From Gammaproteobacteria bacterium (GTDB lineage Bacteria > Pseudomonadota > Gammaproteobacteria > Steroidobacterales > Woeseiaceae): a stretch of 9,748 nucleotides of DNA. The notes under the pieces were generated by a model that saw nothing but the letters and a program-made list of their open reading frames with translations, did no database searches and was not told the DNA's origin. Both the position numbers and the translations under genes were made by a program. Shown piece after piece: positions 1 to 7,603 of this stretch (positions are counted from its first letter, which is position 1; the number at the start of each line of letters is the position of its first letter). The stretch is taken from NCBI GenBank assembly GCA_030641695.1, contig DAOWGY010000302.1:1-9748 (forward strand). The letters run 5' to 3'.

Positions 1-256
1 CAGGCATGCCGAATGCGTCCCAACCCATGGGCTGCAGCACGTGCTTGCCCTGCATGCGCTGGTAGCGAGCAATGACATCGCTGATCGTGAATACCCGTAC
101 GTGGCCCATGTGCAACTTGCCGCTCGGATACGGGAACATCGTCAGGCAGTAGAATTTTTCCTTGCTGTCGTCTTCCTGTACTTCAAAACAACCCGACTCG
201 TGCCAGTAGTCACGGGCGGTTTTTTCGACGGATTCGGGATTGTAGGCGGTGCTCAT
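1..256 (-). CDS. leuS: Leucyl-tRNA synthetase, N-terminal part (cut by window edge)
   Basis: LeuRS is the cytoplasmic class I aminoacyl-tRNA synthetase that charges tRNA-Leu with leucine. Only the first 85 codons are in the window; the gene continues past the left edge. The reading frame begins MSTAYNPESVEKTARDYW and contains FPYPSGKLHMGHVR. In that stretch HMGH is the class I HIGH signature that binds ATP, at about residues 49-52. It then reads QPMGWDAFGMP, the usual LeuRS sequence shortly after the HIGH motif. The start is the ATG at 256-254, giving the standard LeuRS N-terminus; only a weak purine-rich GAAGAA lies upstream. It follows lnt by 83 bases in the same direction, so it is probably the distal gene of the miaB-ybeZYX-lnt cluster. 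Identification rests on visible family motifs and is secure; the editing and anticodon-binding domains cannot be judged. Confidence 0.96.
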   Translation of the reverse strand, partial: MSTAYNPESVEKTARDYWHESGCFEVQEDDSKEKFYCLTMFPYPSGKLHMGHVRVFTISDVIARYQRMQGKHVLQPMGWDAFGMP

Positions 257-339
257 CGATGTTCTTCGGCTGTCCGGTGACGAAAACCGGAAGCGTACAG
301 CAACACGCAGACGTTCGCAGCAGCTGCGGCCATGCTGAC
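257..339 (-). other. lnt-leuS spacer with two small stem-loops
   Basis: This 83-base gap holds two short inverted repeats. TCCGGT (273-278) pairs with ACCGGA (286-291), a 6-bp stem with a 7-base loop about 17 bases before the leuS start. CGCAG/CTGCG around 316-328 makes a 5-bp stem on a GCAGCTGC core. Neither is followed by a T-run on the minus strand, so I do not call a terminator. The stems could affect leuS translation or be incidental in GC-rich DNA. No convincing -10/-35 pair was seen, consistent with read-through from lnt. Confidence 0.3.
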
Positions 340-1866
340 TCAGAGGTTGGCGCGATTACGCAGCCAGAAGCCCGCCAGGATCAGCAGGCAAAAGCCGATG
401 ACCGGTTTGTTGCCGGTGCTGGCATATGGCGTACTGCCCTTGCGCGGTTCGACGTCCGTCGTCAGGGTCACAGGCTCGAACTGTGCGCCAACCTCGAGGA
501 TTTCGCCGGTGTGGCTGATGAACGCGCTGATGCCCGTGTTGGTTGCCCGGATCGTGGCGCGGCCAACTTCGAGCGAACGCATTCTTGCGATCTGCAAATG
601 CTGGTGCGGAGCGATCGAATCGCCAAACCAGGCATCGTTGCTGACGTTGATGAGGATGGACGCATCCGGTAACGCGTAGAGCTGTTCCGCACCGTAGGCG
701 TCTTCATAGCAGATCGCGACGGCCAGCTTTTCACCGTTGGCTGCTTCGAGCAATGGCTGCACGTCGGCGCCCGACGCGAGATCGTTATGCGGCAGACTCA
801 TCATGCGCATCCACTCGCGCACCTTCGCAGGCACGGGAAAATACTCGCCGAACGGCACAAGGTGCCGTTTGCGATACACCTGACGGCGGTCGCCGGCGAC
901 CATCATGACGCTGTTGAAGAGGCGAACTTCGCCGCGGCTCTCATCCCGCTCCAGGATGCCGAACAGGATCGTGCGGCCGCTCACCCGCGTGTCATCCTGC
1001 AAGGCCTCGATATACGGCTCGACGCGGTCGGCGACCGCCGGAATCGCGACCTCGGGCCAGACGATGATGTCGCTGTCCTGCGCCTGCCACGCGGCCGCGC
1101 GATAAAACTCGAGCGTCGACTGCAAGCGCTCGGGCAACCATTTCTCGTCCTGGGGAATCCCCGCCTGAACCAGCGTGCTTCGGACGGGGGCTCCGGACGG
1201 TTCGGTCCAGTCGACGAATTTCAGAATCCCGCCGCTGAACAGCGGCAACAAAATCAGTGCGAGCGCGACCCAGCGCTGCCTGCCCTTCGTCATGAACGCG
1301 ACGAGCACCGCTGTCGCGCTCAGCATGGTCATGAACGACACGCCGTAGATGCCGATCACGGGCGCCCAGCCCGCGAGCACTGAATCGATCTGGCTGTATC
1401 CGATCGCGAGCCACGGAAAGCCGCTCAACACCCAGCCGCGTAACCATTCGATCAGCACCCAGGTTGCCGGGGCGATCACGAGCAATATCCACGGCTCACC
1501 CTCGGCGAAGCGGCTGATGAACCAGCCGGTCGCAAACAGGTACGCGGACATGATCAGCACGAGCCCGAGCATGAGCGTGAACGCGATCCACGCCGGCGCC
1601 TGGCCAAAGATGACGACGGAGATGTAGATCCAGTAGGTGCCCGACAGGAACAGCCCGAAGCCGAAGAAGAAGCTCAGCCAGCCGGCATCGCGCGGCGATG
1701 CGCTGACATACACGTACAGCAATGGCAGCAGCAGAATCGGCACCAGCAACGACAGGCCGAAGGGCGCGAAGGCCGTGGTGAACAGGCAGCCGAAGACGAA
1801 CAGTATCGCCCGGCTGGTCCACGGCCGGTCAGCTGGCCACTGAAATATCGATCCCTTGAGTTCCAC
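340..1866 (-). CDS. lnt: Apolipoprotein N-acyltransferase
   Basis: Lnt is an inner-membrane enzyme that adds the third acyl chain to the N-terminal diacylglyceryl-cysteine of lipoproteins, readying them for Lol transport. The 508-residue product matches the usual length. Roughly residues 20-215 are strongly hydrophobic with several membrane segments, and a last segment lies at about 487-503. Between them, about 229-470, is the periplasmic carbon-nitrogen hydrolase domain. The catalytic triad is visible: E272 in VWPEVAIP, K333 in YRKRHLVPFGEY and C386 in AICYEDAYG, matching E. coli E267, K335 and C387. The typical NVSNDAWFGDS and RATNTGISA stretches follow. The start is taken as GTG at 1866-1864, five bases after the corC stop; no good Shine-Dalgarno is visible, so translation is probably coupled to corC. 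No in-frame ATG occurs until deep in the membrane region. Confidence 0.97.
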   Translation of the reverse strand: MELKGSIFQWPADRPWTSRAILFVFGCLFTTAFAPFGLSLLVPILLLPLLYVYVSASPRDAGWLSFFFGFGLFLSGTYWIYISVVIFGQAPAWIAFTLMLGLVLIMSAYLFATGWFISRFAEGEPWILLVIAPATWVLIEWLRGWVLSGFPWLAIGYSQIDSVLAGWAPVIGIYGVSFMTMLSATAVLVAFMTKGRQRWVALALILLPLFSGGILKFVDWTEPSGAPVRSTLVQAGIPQDEKWLPERLQSTLEFYRAAAWQAQDSDIIVWPEVAIPAVADRVEPYIEALQDDTRVSGRTILFGILERDESRGEVRLFNSVMMVAGDRRQVYRKRHLVPFGEYFPVPAKVREWMRMMSLPHNDLASGADVQPLLEAANGEKLAVAICYEDAYGAEQLYALPDASILINVSNDAWFGDSIAPHQHLQIARMRSLEVGRATIRATNTGISAFISHTGEILEVGAQFEPVTLTTDVEPRKGSTPYASTGNKPVIGFCLLILAGFWLRNRANL

Positions 1867-1871
1867 GGAAG

Positions 1872-2726
1872 CTAGGAGCCGATCCGTTGCACCTGGAGTG
1901 CGTCGACGCGGCGCTTGTCCGCCTTGGTCACGGAGAACTCGAAACCGCTGAACTCGATCATCTCACCGCGCCTCGGCAAACGGCCGAGTTCATGCATGAC
2001 GAGACCGCCAATCGTGTCGTACTCCTCGTCGCTGAGTTCACATTCGAAGAACTCATTGAAGTCCTCGACTCGCGTCAGCGCCCGTACAGCGAAACAGGAC
2101 TTGCCATTAACATCAGCTTCGGGACGGATGAACTCGGCTTCTTCCGGATCGTGTTCGTCGTCGATCTCTCCGACGATTTCCTCGAGCACGTCTTCGATGG
2201 TCAGGAGCCCGGCGACGCCACCATATTCATCGACGACGATTGCCATGTGATTGTGACTATCCCGAAATTCCTTGAGCAGGGCATTGAGCCGTTTCGACTC
2301 GGGAATCACGACTGCAGATCGCAGCAACTTGCGGACAGGAACGTCCTGAGCATTATTGCTGCCGAAGTACCGCAACAGGTCCTTCGCAAGCAGGACGCCG
2401 AGCACTTCGTCGCGATCCTCGCCGATCACGGGGAAACGCGAGTGACCCGACTCCACGATGAGCCTGATTATCTCGTTGAAATCCTCGTCGATGTCGATGA
2501 CGACCATTTGCGAACGCGGAATCATGACGTCGCGAACCTGAGTCTCCGATACCTCGAGCACGCCGGCGAGCATGCTCTTCTCCTCGGCATCGATATCGGC
2601 TTCGGATTGTTGAATGATGTCCTGGATTTCTTCGCGGCTCCAGGGCTCACCCTTGAACGCGCGCTTGAGGCGCGCGATCAGGCTGGTGTTCCCTGTGCCG
2701 CTGGTACTTGGCGGTTTGTCGTTCAT
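1872..2726 (-). CDS. corC: CBS-domain protein CorC/YbeX (HlyC/CorC family)
   Basis: This is the soluble CBS-pair protein of the YbeX/CorC family, linked in E. coli and Salmonella to magnesium/cobalt efflux and more recently to ribosome metabolism; the exact role here is inferred from homology. The 284-residue product has an acidic N-terminal helical stretch, then RDVMIPRSQM (about 65-74) entering CBS domain 1 (about 69-121) with ESGHSRFPVI. CBS domain 2 (about 130-190) carries HMAIVVDEYGGVAGLLTIED. A C-terminal CorC_HlyC transporter-associated domain (about 203-282) includes DTIGGLVMHELGRLPRRGE. There are no membrane segments, as expected for the short form. The ATG at 2726 is preferred over an upstream TTG at 2777 because AAAGG lies four bases before it and the family N-terminus starts nearby. 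It lies between ybeY and lnt, as in E. coli. Confidence 0.95.
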   Translation of the reverse strand: MNDKPPSTSGTGNTSLIARLKRAFKGEPWSREEIQDIIQQSEADIDAEEKSMLAGVLEVSETQVRDVMIPRSQMVVIDIDEDFNEIIRLIVESGHSRFPVIGEDRDEVLGVLLAKDLLRYFGSNNAQDVPVRKLLRSAVVIPESKRLNALLKEFRDSHNHMAIVVDEYGGVAGLLTIEDVLEEIVGEIDDEHDPEEAEFIRPEADVNGKSCFAVRALTRVEDFNEFFECELSDEEYDTIGGLVMHELGRLPRRGEMIEFSGFEFSVTKADKRRVDALQVQRIGS

Positions 2727-2756
2727 TGAACCTTTGCTGACGAACTTGAGTTGACA

Positions 2757-2779
2757 CATCGTCCCGTCGCGGGACAACG
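2757..2779 (-). other. Intercistronic stem-loop between ybeY and corC
   Basis: On the minus-strand RNA, GUCCCG and CGGGAC (template 2775-2770 and 2766-2761) form a perfect 6-bp stem with a CGA loop. Four more pairs, two of them G-U, extend it to about 10 bp (2757-2779). It fills part of the 59-base ybeY-corC gap and ends about 30 bases before the corC ATG. No T-run follows, so it is unlikely to be an intrinsic terminator. An mRNA-stability or processing element is possible; that role is inference. Confidence 0.4.
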
Positions 2780-2785
2780 ATTGTA

Positions 2786-3250
2786 TCAGTTTCCTTGATA
2801 CGGATCGGCGATGCCGAGATCCGCGAGTATCTGCCGCTCGTGGCTTTCCATCTCACCAGCCTCAAGCGCCGTCATGTGATCGTAGCCGAGCAGGTGCAAG
2901 GCGCCGTGCACCAGCATGTGGCCCCAGTGATCGCCGACCGCCTTGCCCTGTTCGGCAGCCTCGGCAGCCACCACCGTGGCACAAACGACGATGTCGCCAA
3001 GCGCTGGCGATTCGTCGGCCGGCAAGCCGGCCACGTCGCCCGCGGGAAACGACAACACGTTAGTCGGCTTGTCCTGATCACGAAAGTCCCGGTTTAGCAT
3101 TCGCATTTCGTGTTCATCGACAATACGCACCGACACGTCCACATCACGATCGGCAACGACGGCGCCGAGGGCACGCTCGACCCACAGTCGTATGTCGCCG
3201 GTTGACGGAATACCGGGGGCATCACTCGCGACCTGCACGTCGACGATCAT
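2786..3250 (-). CDS. ybeY: Endoribonuclease/rRNA maturation factor YbeY
   Basis: YbeY is a zinc-dependent single-strand endoribonuclease family protein required for 16S rRNA 3'-end maturation and 70S ribosome quality control. The 154-residue product has the usual size. Diagnostic sequences are visible: RDQDKPTNVLSFP near the middle, LGDIVVC, and the metal-binding HGALHLLGYDH, whose three histidines bind zinc. The tail GIADPYQ resembles E. coli EDPY. The frame is open upstream to 3400, but that extension overlaps ybeZ codons, so the ATG at 3250 is used. Its Shine-Dalgarno is weak, and ybeZ ends 19 bases upstream, which suggests coupled translation. Partner genes ybeZ and corC flank it, as in most gammaproteobacteria. 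Confidence 0.96.
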   Translation of the reverse strand: MIVDVQVASDAPGIPSTGDIRLWVERALGAVVADRDVDVSVRIVDEHEMRMLNRDFRDQDKPTNVLSFPAGDVAGLPADESPALGDIVVCATVVAAEAAEQGKAVGDHWGHMLVHGALHLLGYDHMTALEAGEMESHERQILADLGIADPYQGN

Positions 3251-3269
3251 ACTTGCAACCGGAGGCCCA

Positions 3270-4298
3270 CTACTGATTGTCGTTGTCGTCGGCTTCGTAC
3301 GCCGCGACGATGCGTTGCACGAGCAGGTGACGGACGACGTCCTTTTTCGTGAAAAATGTGAACGCAATGCCGTCAACATTATCGAGAATGCGAGCAGCAT
3401 TTTTCAGGCCGGACTCTTGCCCGGATGGCAGGTCGATTTGAGTGACATCGCCGGTCACGACGGCACGCGAGCCAAATCCGATACGCGTCAGAAACATTTT
3501 CATCTGCTCGACGCTGGTGTTTTGTGCCTCGTCGAGAATGACGAAAGATTCGTTCAGCGAACGCCCGCGCATGAACGCGAGCGGCGCGATCTCGATAACG
3601 TTTCTTTCGATGAGTCGTGTCACGCGGTCCGCGCCGAGCATGTCGTAAAGTGCGTCATACATCGGTCGCAGGTACGGGTCGACCTTTTGCGACATGTCGC
3701 CTGGCAAAAAGCCCAGACGTTCGCCGGCCTCGACGGCCGGTCGCACCAATACGATGCGACGCACCTGCTCCTGCTCCAGTGCATCGACTGCTGCTGCGAT
3801 CGCGAGGTAGGTCTTACCGGTTCCCGCCGGGCCAATCCCGATCGCGAGATCGTAATCACGCATGTTTCTCATGTACGCGGTCTGGTTCGCACCGCGAGGC
3901 CGGATCAGCTTCAACCGTGTCTGGACTGCGAGACTCTCGGCGTCGTCTGTTTCAGCATCCGGCGACGTTTTTTCAGGTTCGCCATCGTTCATGACAGACT
4001 CCTGCAGGAGCATATGCACGCGCTCGGGATCGAGGCGCTCCGCGTCCGTCATCTTGAACAGAGCATGCAACACATTACTACCGAGCTGCGCGGCGCCCGG
4101 TTGCCCGGTGATTCGAAAATGATTGCCACGGCTTGCGATATCAACGTTGAGGCGGCGTTCGATTTGCCGCAGGTGTTCATCAAACTGGCCGCAAAGATTG
4201 GCCAGACGATTGTTGTCGGCGGGCTCGAGAACGATGTCCCGAGATATCTGGACTGCATTCAAGATCGGTGCTTCAGACCTAGTAAAGTAGTTCTTCAC
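3270..4298 (-). CDS. ybeZ: PhoH-family ATPase YbeZ
   Basis: This is a cytoplasmic P-loop NTPase of the PhoH/YbeZ (PhoL) family, a partner of YbeY in RNA metabolism; ATPase or helicase-like activity is known for family members and is not shown here. The 342-residue product has an N-terminal region with LEPADNNRLANLCGQFDEH, close to E. coli YbeZ. Walker A is GPAGTGKT (156-163) and Walker B is VILDEAQN (about 253-260). Family blocks RPAVEAGERLGFLPGD, KVDPYLRPMYDAL and TGDVTQIDLP follow. The extended frame starts at GTG 4298; a TTG 12 codons later (4262) is an alternative that would give an N-terminus closer to E. coli. Neither has a strong ribosome site. It lies 50 bases after miaB and 19 before ybeY. 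Confidence 0.95.
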   Translation of the reverse strand: MKNYFTRSEAPILNAVQISRDIVLEPADNNRLANLCGQFDEHLRQIERRLNVDIASRGNHFRITGQPGAAQLGSNVLHALFKMTDAERLDPERVHMLLQESVMNDGEPEKTSPDAETDDAESLAVQTRLKLIRPRGANQTAYMRNMRDYDLAIGIGPAGTGKTYLAIAAAVDALEQEQVRRIVLVRPAVEAGERLGFLPGDMSQKVDPYLRPMYDALYDMLGADRVTRLIERNVIEIAPLAFMRGRSLNESFVILDEAQNTSVEQMKMFLTRIGFGSRAVVTGDVTQIDLPSGQESGLKNAARILDNVDGIAFTFFTKKDVVRHLLVQRIVAAYEADDNDNQ

Positions 4299-4348
4299 AG
4301 CCTACCGCGAAGTGGGTAGATTGAAAAGGAAATGAGTCACGCGTTGGG

Positions 4349-5689
4349 TCAGGCAGCGACCTTGCTACCGATCTGGCGTCCGCGCAGGGAATTTGGCAAC
4401 GCTTCGGTGACGACAACGTCGACGAACTGACCGATGACAGACCCATCGGCGTCAAAGTTGACCCAGCGATTATTCTCGGTACGGCCCGCGACCTGCCTGC
4501 TGCTCTTTTTCGAGGTTTTCTCGACGAGCACGCGTTGCGTTGTGCCGACCATCACCTGGCTGATGTCGTGGGCCTGCTGGTTGATACGCGCCTGCAGAAT
4601 CTGCAAGCGTTGCTTCTTGACCTCGAGCGGCGTGTCGTCGGGCAGGCTCGCCGCCGGCGTGCCGGGGCGCGCGCTGTAAATGAAGCTGAAGGATTGATCG
4701 AAGCCGATGTCGGCGATGAGTTTCATCGTCGCTTCGAAGTCCCTGTCGGTTTCACCGGGAAATCCGACGATGAAATCCGACGACAGCGAAATGTCAGGCC
4801 GCACCTCGCGCAGCTTGCGAATCTTCTGCTTGTACTCGAGCTTCGTATGGCCACGCTTCATCAACGAGAGAACGCGGTCAGAACCGTGCTGCACGGGAAG
4901 GTGCAGGTAGTTGGCAAGTTTCGGCACCTCGGCGTAGGCCTGCACGAGACTGTCCGTGAACTCGACCGGGTGTGACGTCGTAAAGCGAATGCGATCGATG
5001 CCATCGATTGCTGCTACGTAATATATAAGTGTCGCGAGATCGGCAATCGAACCATCATGCATCGGGCCGCGATAGGCATTGACATTCTGGCCGAGCAAAT
5101 TGACTTCGCGAACGCCCTGATCCGCGAGTTTGAAAACCTCGGCAATGACATCGTCGAGGGGCCGGCTGATTTCTTCACCGCGCGTGTACGGCACGACACA
5201 GAAACTGCAGTACTTGCTGCAGCCTTCCATGCACGACACGAATGCCGTGGGCCCGTCGGCGCGCGGTTCCGGCAGACGGTCGAACTTCTCGATCTCGGGA
5301 AACGAGATATCGACCACCGAGTCGTGTCTGCGTCGCGCATCGTCGATCATCTGGGGCAGACGATGCAAAGTCTGCGGTCCGAACACCAGATCGACGAACG
5401 GTGCCCGCTTCGTGATGCCGTCGCCCTCCTGGCTCGCGACGCAGCCACCAACGCCGATCATGACGCCGTCGCGACCTTCCTTGATGGAACGCCAGCGGCC
5501 CAGCTCGGAAAACACTTTCTCCTGTGCCTTCTCGCGAATCGAACAGGTATTGACGAGCAGCAGGTCGGCCTCCCCGACCGTTTCCGTCAGCTCATAACCA
5601 TGTGATTCACGCAGCACGTCCGCCATTTTCTCGGAGTCGTACTCGTTCATCTGACAACCGAAGGTCTTTATAAAGAGTTTGTTGGCCAA
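4349..5689 (-). CDS. miaB: tRNA-2-methylthio-N6-dimethylallyladenosine synthase MiaB
   Basis: MiaB is a radical-SAM methylthiotransferase that converts i6A37 to ms2i6A37 in tRNAs reading UNN codons. The 446-residue product is full length. The N-terminal domain carries three auxiliary-cluster cysteines: C12 in TFGCQMNEYD, C49 in NTCSIREKA and C83 in VGGCVASQEG. The radical-SAM CxxxCxxC is C157, C161 and C164 (CSKYCSFCVVPYTRG). Typical blocks GQNVNAYRG, TSHPVEF, LHLPVQHGSD and DFIVGFPGET follow, with a C-terminal TRAM domain at about 380-442. The start must be TTG at 5689-5687: it is the only sensible start upstream of essential C12, it reproduces the E. coli-like N-terminus, and AGGA lies seven bases before it. 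It is first in the miaB-ybeZYX-lnt-leuS run. Confidence 0.97.
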   Translation of the reverse strand: MANKLFIKTFGCQMNEYDSEKMADVLRESHGYELTETVGEADLLLVNTCSIREKAQEKVFSELGRWRSIKEGRDGVMIGVGGCVASQEGDGITKRAPFVDLVFGPQTLHRLPQMIDDARRRHDSVVDISFPEIEKFDRLPEPRADGPTAFVSCMEGCSKYCSFCVVPYTRGEEISRPLDDVIAEVFKLADQGVREVNLLGQNVNAYRGPMHDGSIADLATLIYYVAAIDGIDRIRFTTSHPVEFTDSLVQAYAEVPKLANYLHLPVQHGSDRVLSLMKRGHTKLEYKQKIRKLREVRPDISLSSDFIVGFPGETDRDFEATMKLIADIGFDQSFSFIYSARPGTPAASLPDDTPLEVKKQRLQILQARINQQAHDISQVMVGTTQRVLVEKTSKKSSRQVAGRTENNRWVNFDADGSVIGQFVDVVVTEALPNSLRGRQIGSKVAA

Positions 5690-5716
5690 TTCCGGGTCCT
5701 GGCGACGAAGCCCGCT

Positions 5717-5722
5717 ATTCTA
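5717..5722 (-). promoter_or_regulatory. Possible -10 element upstream of miaB
   Basis: TAGAAT on the minus strand (5 of 6 matches to TATAAT) lies 28 bases before the miaB TTG start. No acceptable -35 hexamer is found 16-18 bases upstream, where the sequence is GC-rich and merges with a REP copy. It is a weak candidate for the cluster's promoter; read-through from the sulfate-activation gene is the alternative. Confidence 0.25.
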
Positions 5723-5741
5723 CAATACGGATCGCGCGCCC

Positions 5742-5765
5742 GTTGGAGCGCTTCTCGAAGCGCGA
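5742..5765 (+). repeat. REP-like palindrome, copy 1
   Basis: The copy has a GTTGGA head, then GCGCTT-CTCG-AAGCGC, a perfect 6-bp stem with a 4-base loop, then GA. It lies in the sat/cysC-miaB spacer and faces copy 2. The two copies are complementary at 23 of 24 positions around a 16-base loop, so a transcript through here could fold into one long hairpin. A 5' tetranucleotide next to a short imperfect palindrome is the layout of REP elements mobilised by RAYT transposases; calling this a REP is by analogy. Confidence 0.75.
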
Positions 5766-5781
5766 TCGGGCTAAACCTCAG

Positions 5782-5810
5782 TCGCGGTTCGAGAAGCGCT
5801 CCAACAGCTA
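5782..5810 (-). repeat. REP-like palindrome, copy 2 (abuts a stop codon)
   Basis: Read on the minus strand this is TAGCTGTTGGA, then GCGCTT-CTCG-AACCGC, then GA. One stem base differs from copies 1, 4 and 5, breaking a pair (C opposite C). The TAG is the stop codon of the sulfate-activation gene. Copy 5 has the same GTAGCTGTTGG at another gene's stop. Confidence 0.75.
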
Positions 5811-7520
5811 CCGAATGAACCCCATGCTCTCCAGTTTCACCAGGATACGGTGCGCCGCGAGGTCCGGCGAGATGTTCTCCGTATCGATGACCATCTCGGC
5901 ATTCTCGGGTACTTCGTAGGGATCGCTGATACCCGTGAATTCCTTGATGATGCCGGCCCTGGCCTTTGCATACAGCCCTTTGCGATCGCGGTCCTCACAT
6001 ATTTCGATCGACGTAGACACGTGAATTTCGACGAAGCCGCCGAGTGGGCTGATCACGTCGCGAACAATGCGGCGCGTGGACGTATAGGGCGCGATTGGTG
6101 CGCAAATTGCGATGCCACCGTTTTTCGTGATCTCGCTCGCCACGTAGCCGATACGCTGAATGTTGAGATCGCGGTGCTCCCTCGAGAAACCGAGTTCGCT
6201 CGACAAATTCTTGCGCACGATATCGCCGTCAAGCAGGCTGATCGGCCTGCCGCCCGTCTCCATCAGCTTCACCATCAGCGCGTTGGCAATGGTCGACTTG
6301 CCGGAGCCCGACAGGCCGGTAAAAAACACCGTGAAGCCCTGCTTGTGTCGCGGCGGATGTGTGCGCCTGAGTTCCTCAACAACGTCGGGGAACGAAAACC
6401 AGTCCGGGATATCGAGGCCTTCCGCGAGGCGACGGCGCAATTCCGTGCCGGAAATGTTGAGCACGTGATCGTCGTCGGTCGCGTCGTCCACAGGTATGTA
6501 CTGCGCGCGATTCTCTGCGTACACCATCATGCGGAACGGCACCATCGAGATATCGAGTTCTTCCTGGTGTTCCTTGAGGAGTTCCTGTGCGTCGTAAGGA
6601 CCATAGAAGTCGTTGCCCTTCGAATCCTTGCCGGGCCCTGCATGATCGCGGCCGACGATCAGGTGTGTGCAACCATAATTCTTGCGGATGATCGCGTGCC
6701 ACAGCGCTTCGCGAGGACCGCCCATGCGCATCGCGAGCGGCAACAGCGACAACATCGTCGTCTGCTCAGGATAGCGATCCAGCAAATGCTCGTAGCAGCG
6801 CACACGCGTGAAATGGTCGACGTCACCGGGCTTGGTCATGCCGACGACCGGATGTATCAACAAGTTGGCTTCGACGTCGAACGCGGCGTGCTTCGTCAGT
6901 TCCTGGTGCGCGCGATGCATCGGGTTGCGAGTCTGGAACGCAACGACCTTGCGCCAGCCGAGCTTGCGAAAACGCTCGCGCAATTCCGCAGGACCGTCAC
7001 GCAGGTGCTTGAAGTCATAATGTGTCGGCACCTCAACGCCGCGCAATGTGCCGCCGACGTAAACCGGGTTGGCGATATTGTTGAGGTAGTGAACGGCCGG
7101 ATGCGCTTCGTCCATCGTGCCATAGACGCCCTTTGCCTCGATCTTCTTGTCTGGTGACCAGATGTCTCCAACGTCGAGCGTCGCGATAACAACGCCTTCG
7201 AGATCGCGCAACGCGATACGTTCGCCGCTTTTGACGCCACCGGCAAATTCTTCGCTGACATCAAGCGTGATCGGCATGGGCCACAACACGCCCGACGCCA
7301 GGCGCATCGACTTGAGGACCGACTCGTAGTCATCCTTGCCGAGGAAGCCCTCGAGCGGCGAGAACGCACCGTTCAACAAGAGCTCGAGATCGCACAACTG
7401 GCGCTCGGTCAAATCCCACGACGCATATTCACGCGCCGCTTGTTTCTCTGCCGCGGCCTCGTCGGCCGGCAGATACAAATTCTTGAGTTCTCCGCCGTGC
7501 GGTTCCTTGAATGCACCCAT
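5808..7520 (-). CDS. sat/cysC: Bifunctional sulfate adenylyltransferase / adenylylsulfate kinase
   Basis: This is a fusion of ATP sulfurylase (sulfate + ATP to APS) and APS kinase (APS + ATP to PAPS), covering both cytoplasmic sulfate-activation steps. The product is 570 residues. Residues about 1-385 are the single-chain Sat type, with QTRNPMHRAH (196-205, containing HRAH) and GRDHAGPGKD (290-299), both nucleotide-binding signatures. Residues about 395-570 are APS kinase: P-loop GLSGSGKS (402-409), LLDGDIVRKNLS, LGFSREHRDLNIQRIGYVA and DRKGLYAKARAG. In the APS-binding stretch CAPIAPY (473-479), alanine replaces the serine that is phosphorylated in E. coli CysC (SPH/SPY). I believe other Sat-CysC fusions share this. 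The start is ATG at 7520, with AGGA nine bases upstream. It is 83 bases downstream of ssb. No cysDN, sulfate permease or PAPS reductase is visible, so assimilation versus sulfation cannot be decided. It stops within a REP copy. Confidence 0.95.
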   Translation of the reverse strand: MGAFKEPHGGELKNLYLPADEAAAEKQAAREYASWDLTERQLCDLELLLNGAFSPLEGFLGKDDYESVLKSMRLASGVLWPMPITLDVSEEFAGGVKSGERIALRDLEGVVIATLDVGDIWSPDKKIEAKGVYGTMDEAHPAVHYLNNIANPVYVGGTLRGVEVPTHYDFKHLRDGPAELRERFRKLGWRKVVAFQTRNPMHRAHQELTKHAAFDVEANLLIHPVVGMTKPGDVDHFTRVRCYEHLLDRYPEQTTMLSLLPLAMRMGGPREALWHAIIRKNYGCTHLIVGRDHAGPGKDSKGNDFYGPYDAQELLKEHQEELDISMVPFRMMVYAENRAQYIPVDDATDDDHVLNISGTELRRRLAEGLDIPDWFSFPDVVEELRRTHPPRHKQGFTVFFTGLSGSGKSTIANALMVKLMETGGRPISLLDGDIVRKNLSSELGFSREHRDLNIQRIGYVASEITKNGGIAICAPIAPYTSTRRIVRDVISPLGGFVEIHVSTSIEICEDRDRKGLYAKARAGIIKEFTGISDPYEVPENAEMVIDTENISPDLAAHRILVKLESMGFIR

Positions 7521-7542
7521 TTTCTTTTGTCCTTAAATGAAA

Positions 7543-7576
7543 GCGCGCGCAGATCAGCAGCAGCTGCCGCGCGCGT
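7543..7576 (-). terminator. GC-rich hairpin between ssb and sat/cysC, possible weak terminator
   Basis: CGCGCGC (7544-7550) is complementary to GCGCGCG (7569-7575), with an 18-base loop that itself contains a GCAGCTGC palindrome. On the minus-strand RNA the stem is followed by CUUUCAUUU, an interrupted U-tract. It could end part of the ssb transcription or attenuate entry into the sulfate-activation gene, whose start lies 22 bases further on. The T-run is poor, so termination is uncertain. Confidence 0.4.
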
Positions 7577-7603
7577 GAAAAACCGATCCGTCTATCGCTT
7601 GAA

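Noticed and set aside
1887..2729. 280-codon plus-strand frame
   Set aside because: It mirrors corC in antisense; its acidic and hydrophobic content is the complement of the CBS codons.
3251..3400. 50-codon N-terminal extension of ybeY
   Set aside because: It overlaps the end of ybeZ in another frame and has no family similarity; the ATG at 3250 matches the usual YbeY start.
3192..4319. 375-codon plus-strand frame
   Set aside because: It is antisense to ybeZ and the start of ybeY, with no domain and no ribosome site of note.
5850..7157. 435-codon open frame on the plus strand
   Set aside because: It lies entirely antisense to the sulfate-activation gene, whose motifs are unmistakable. The product is rich in R, H, A and V with no recognisable domain, as expected from GC-rich antisense.
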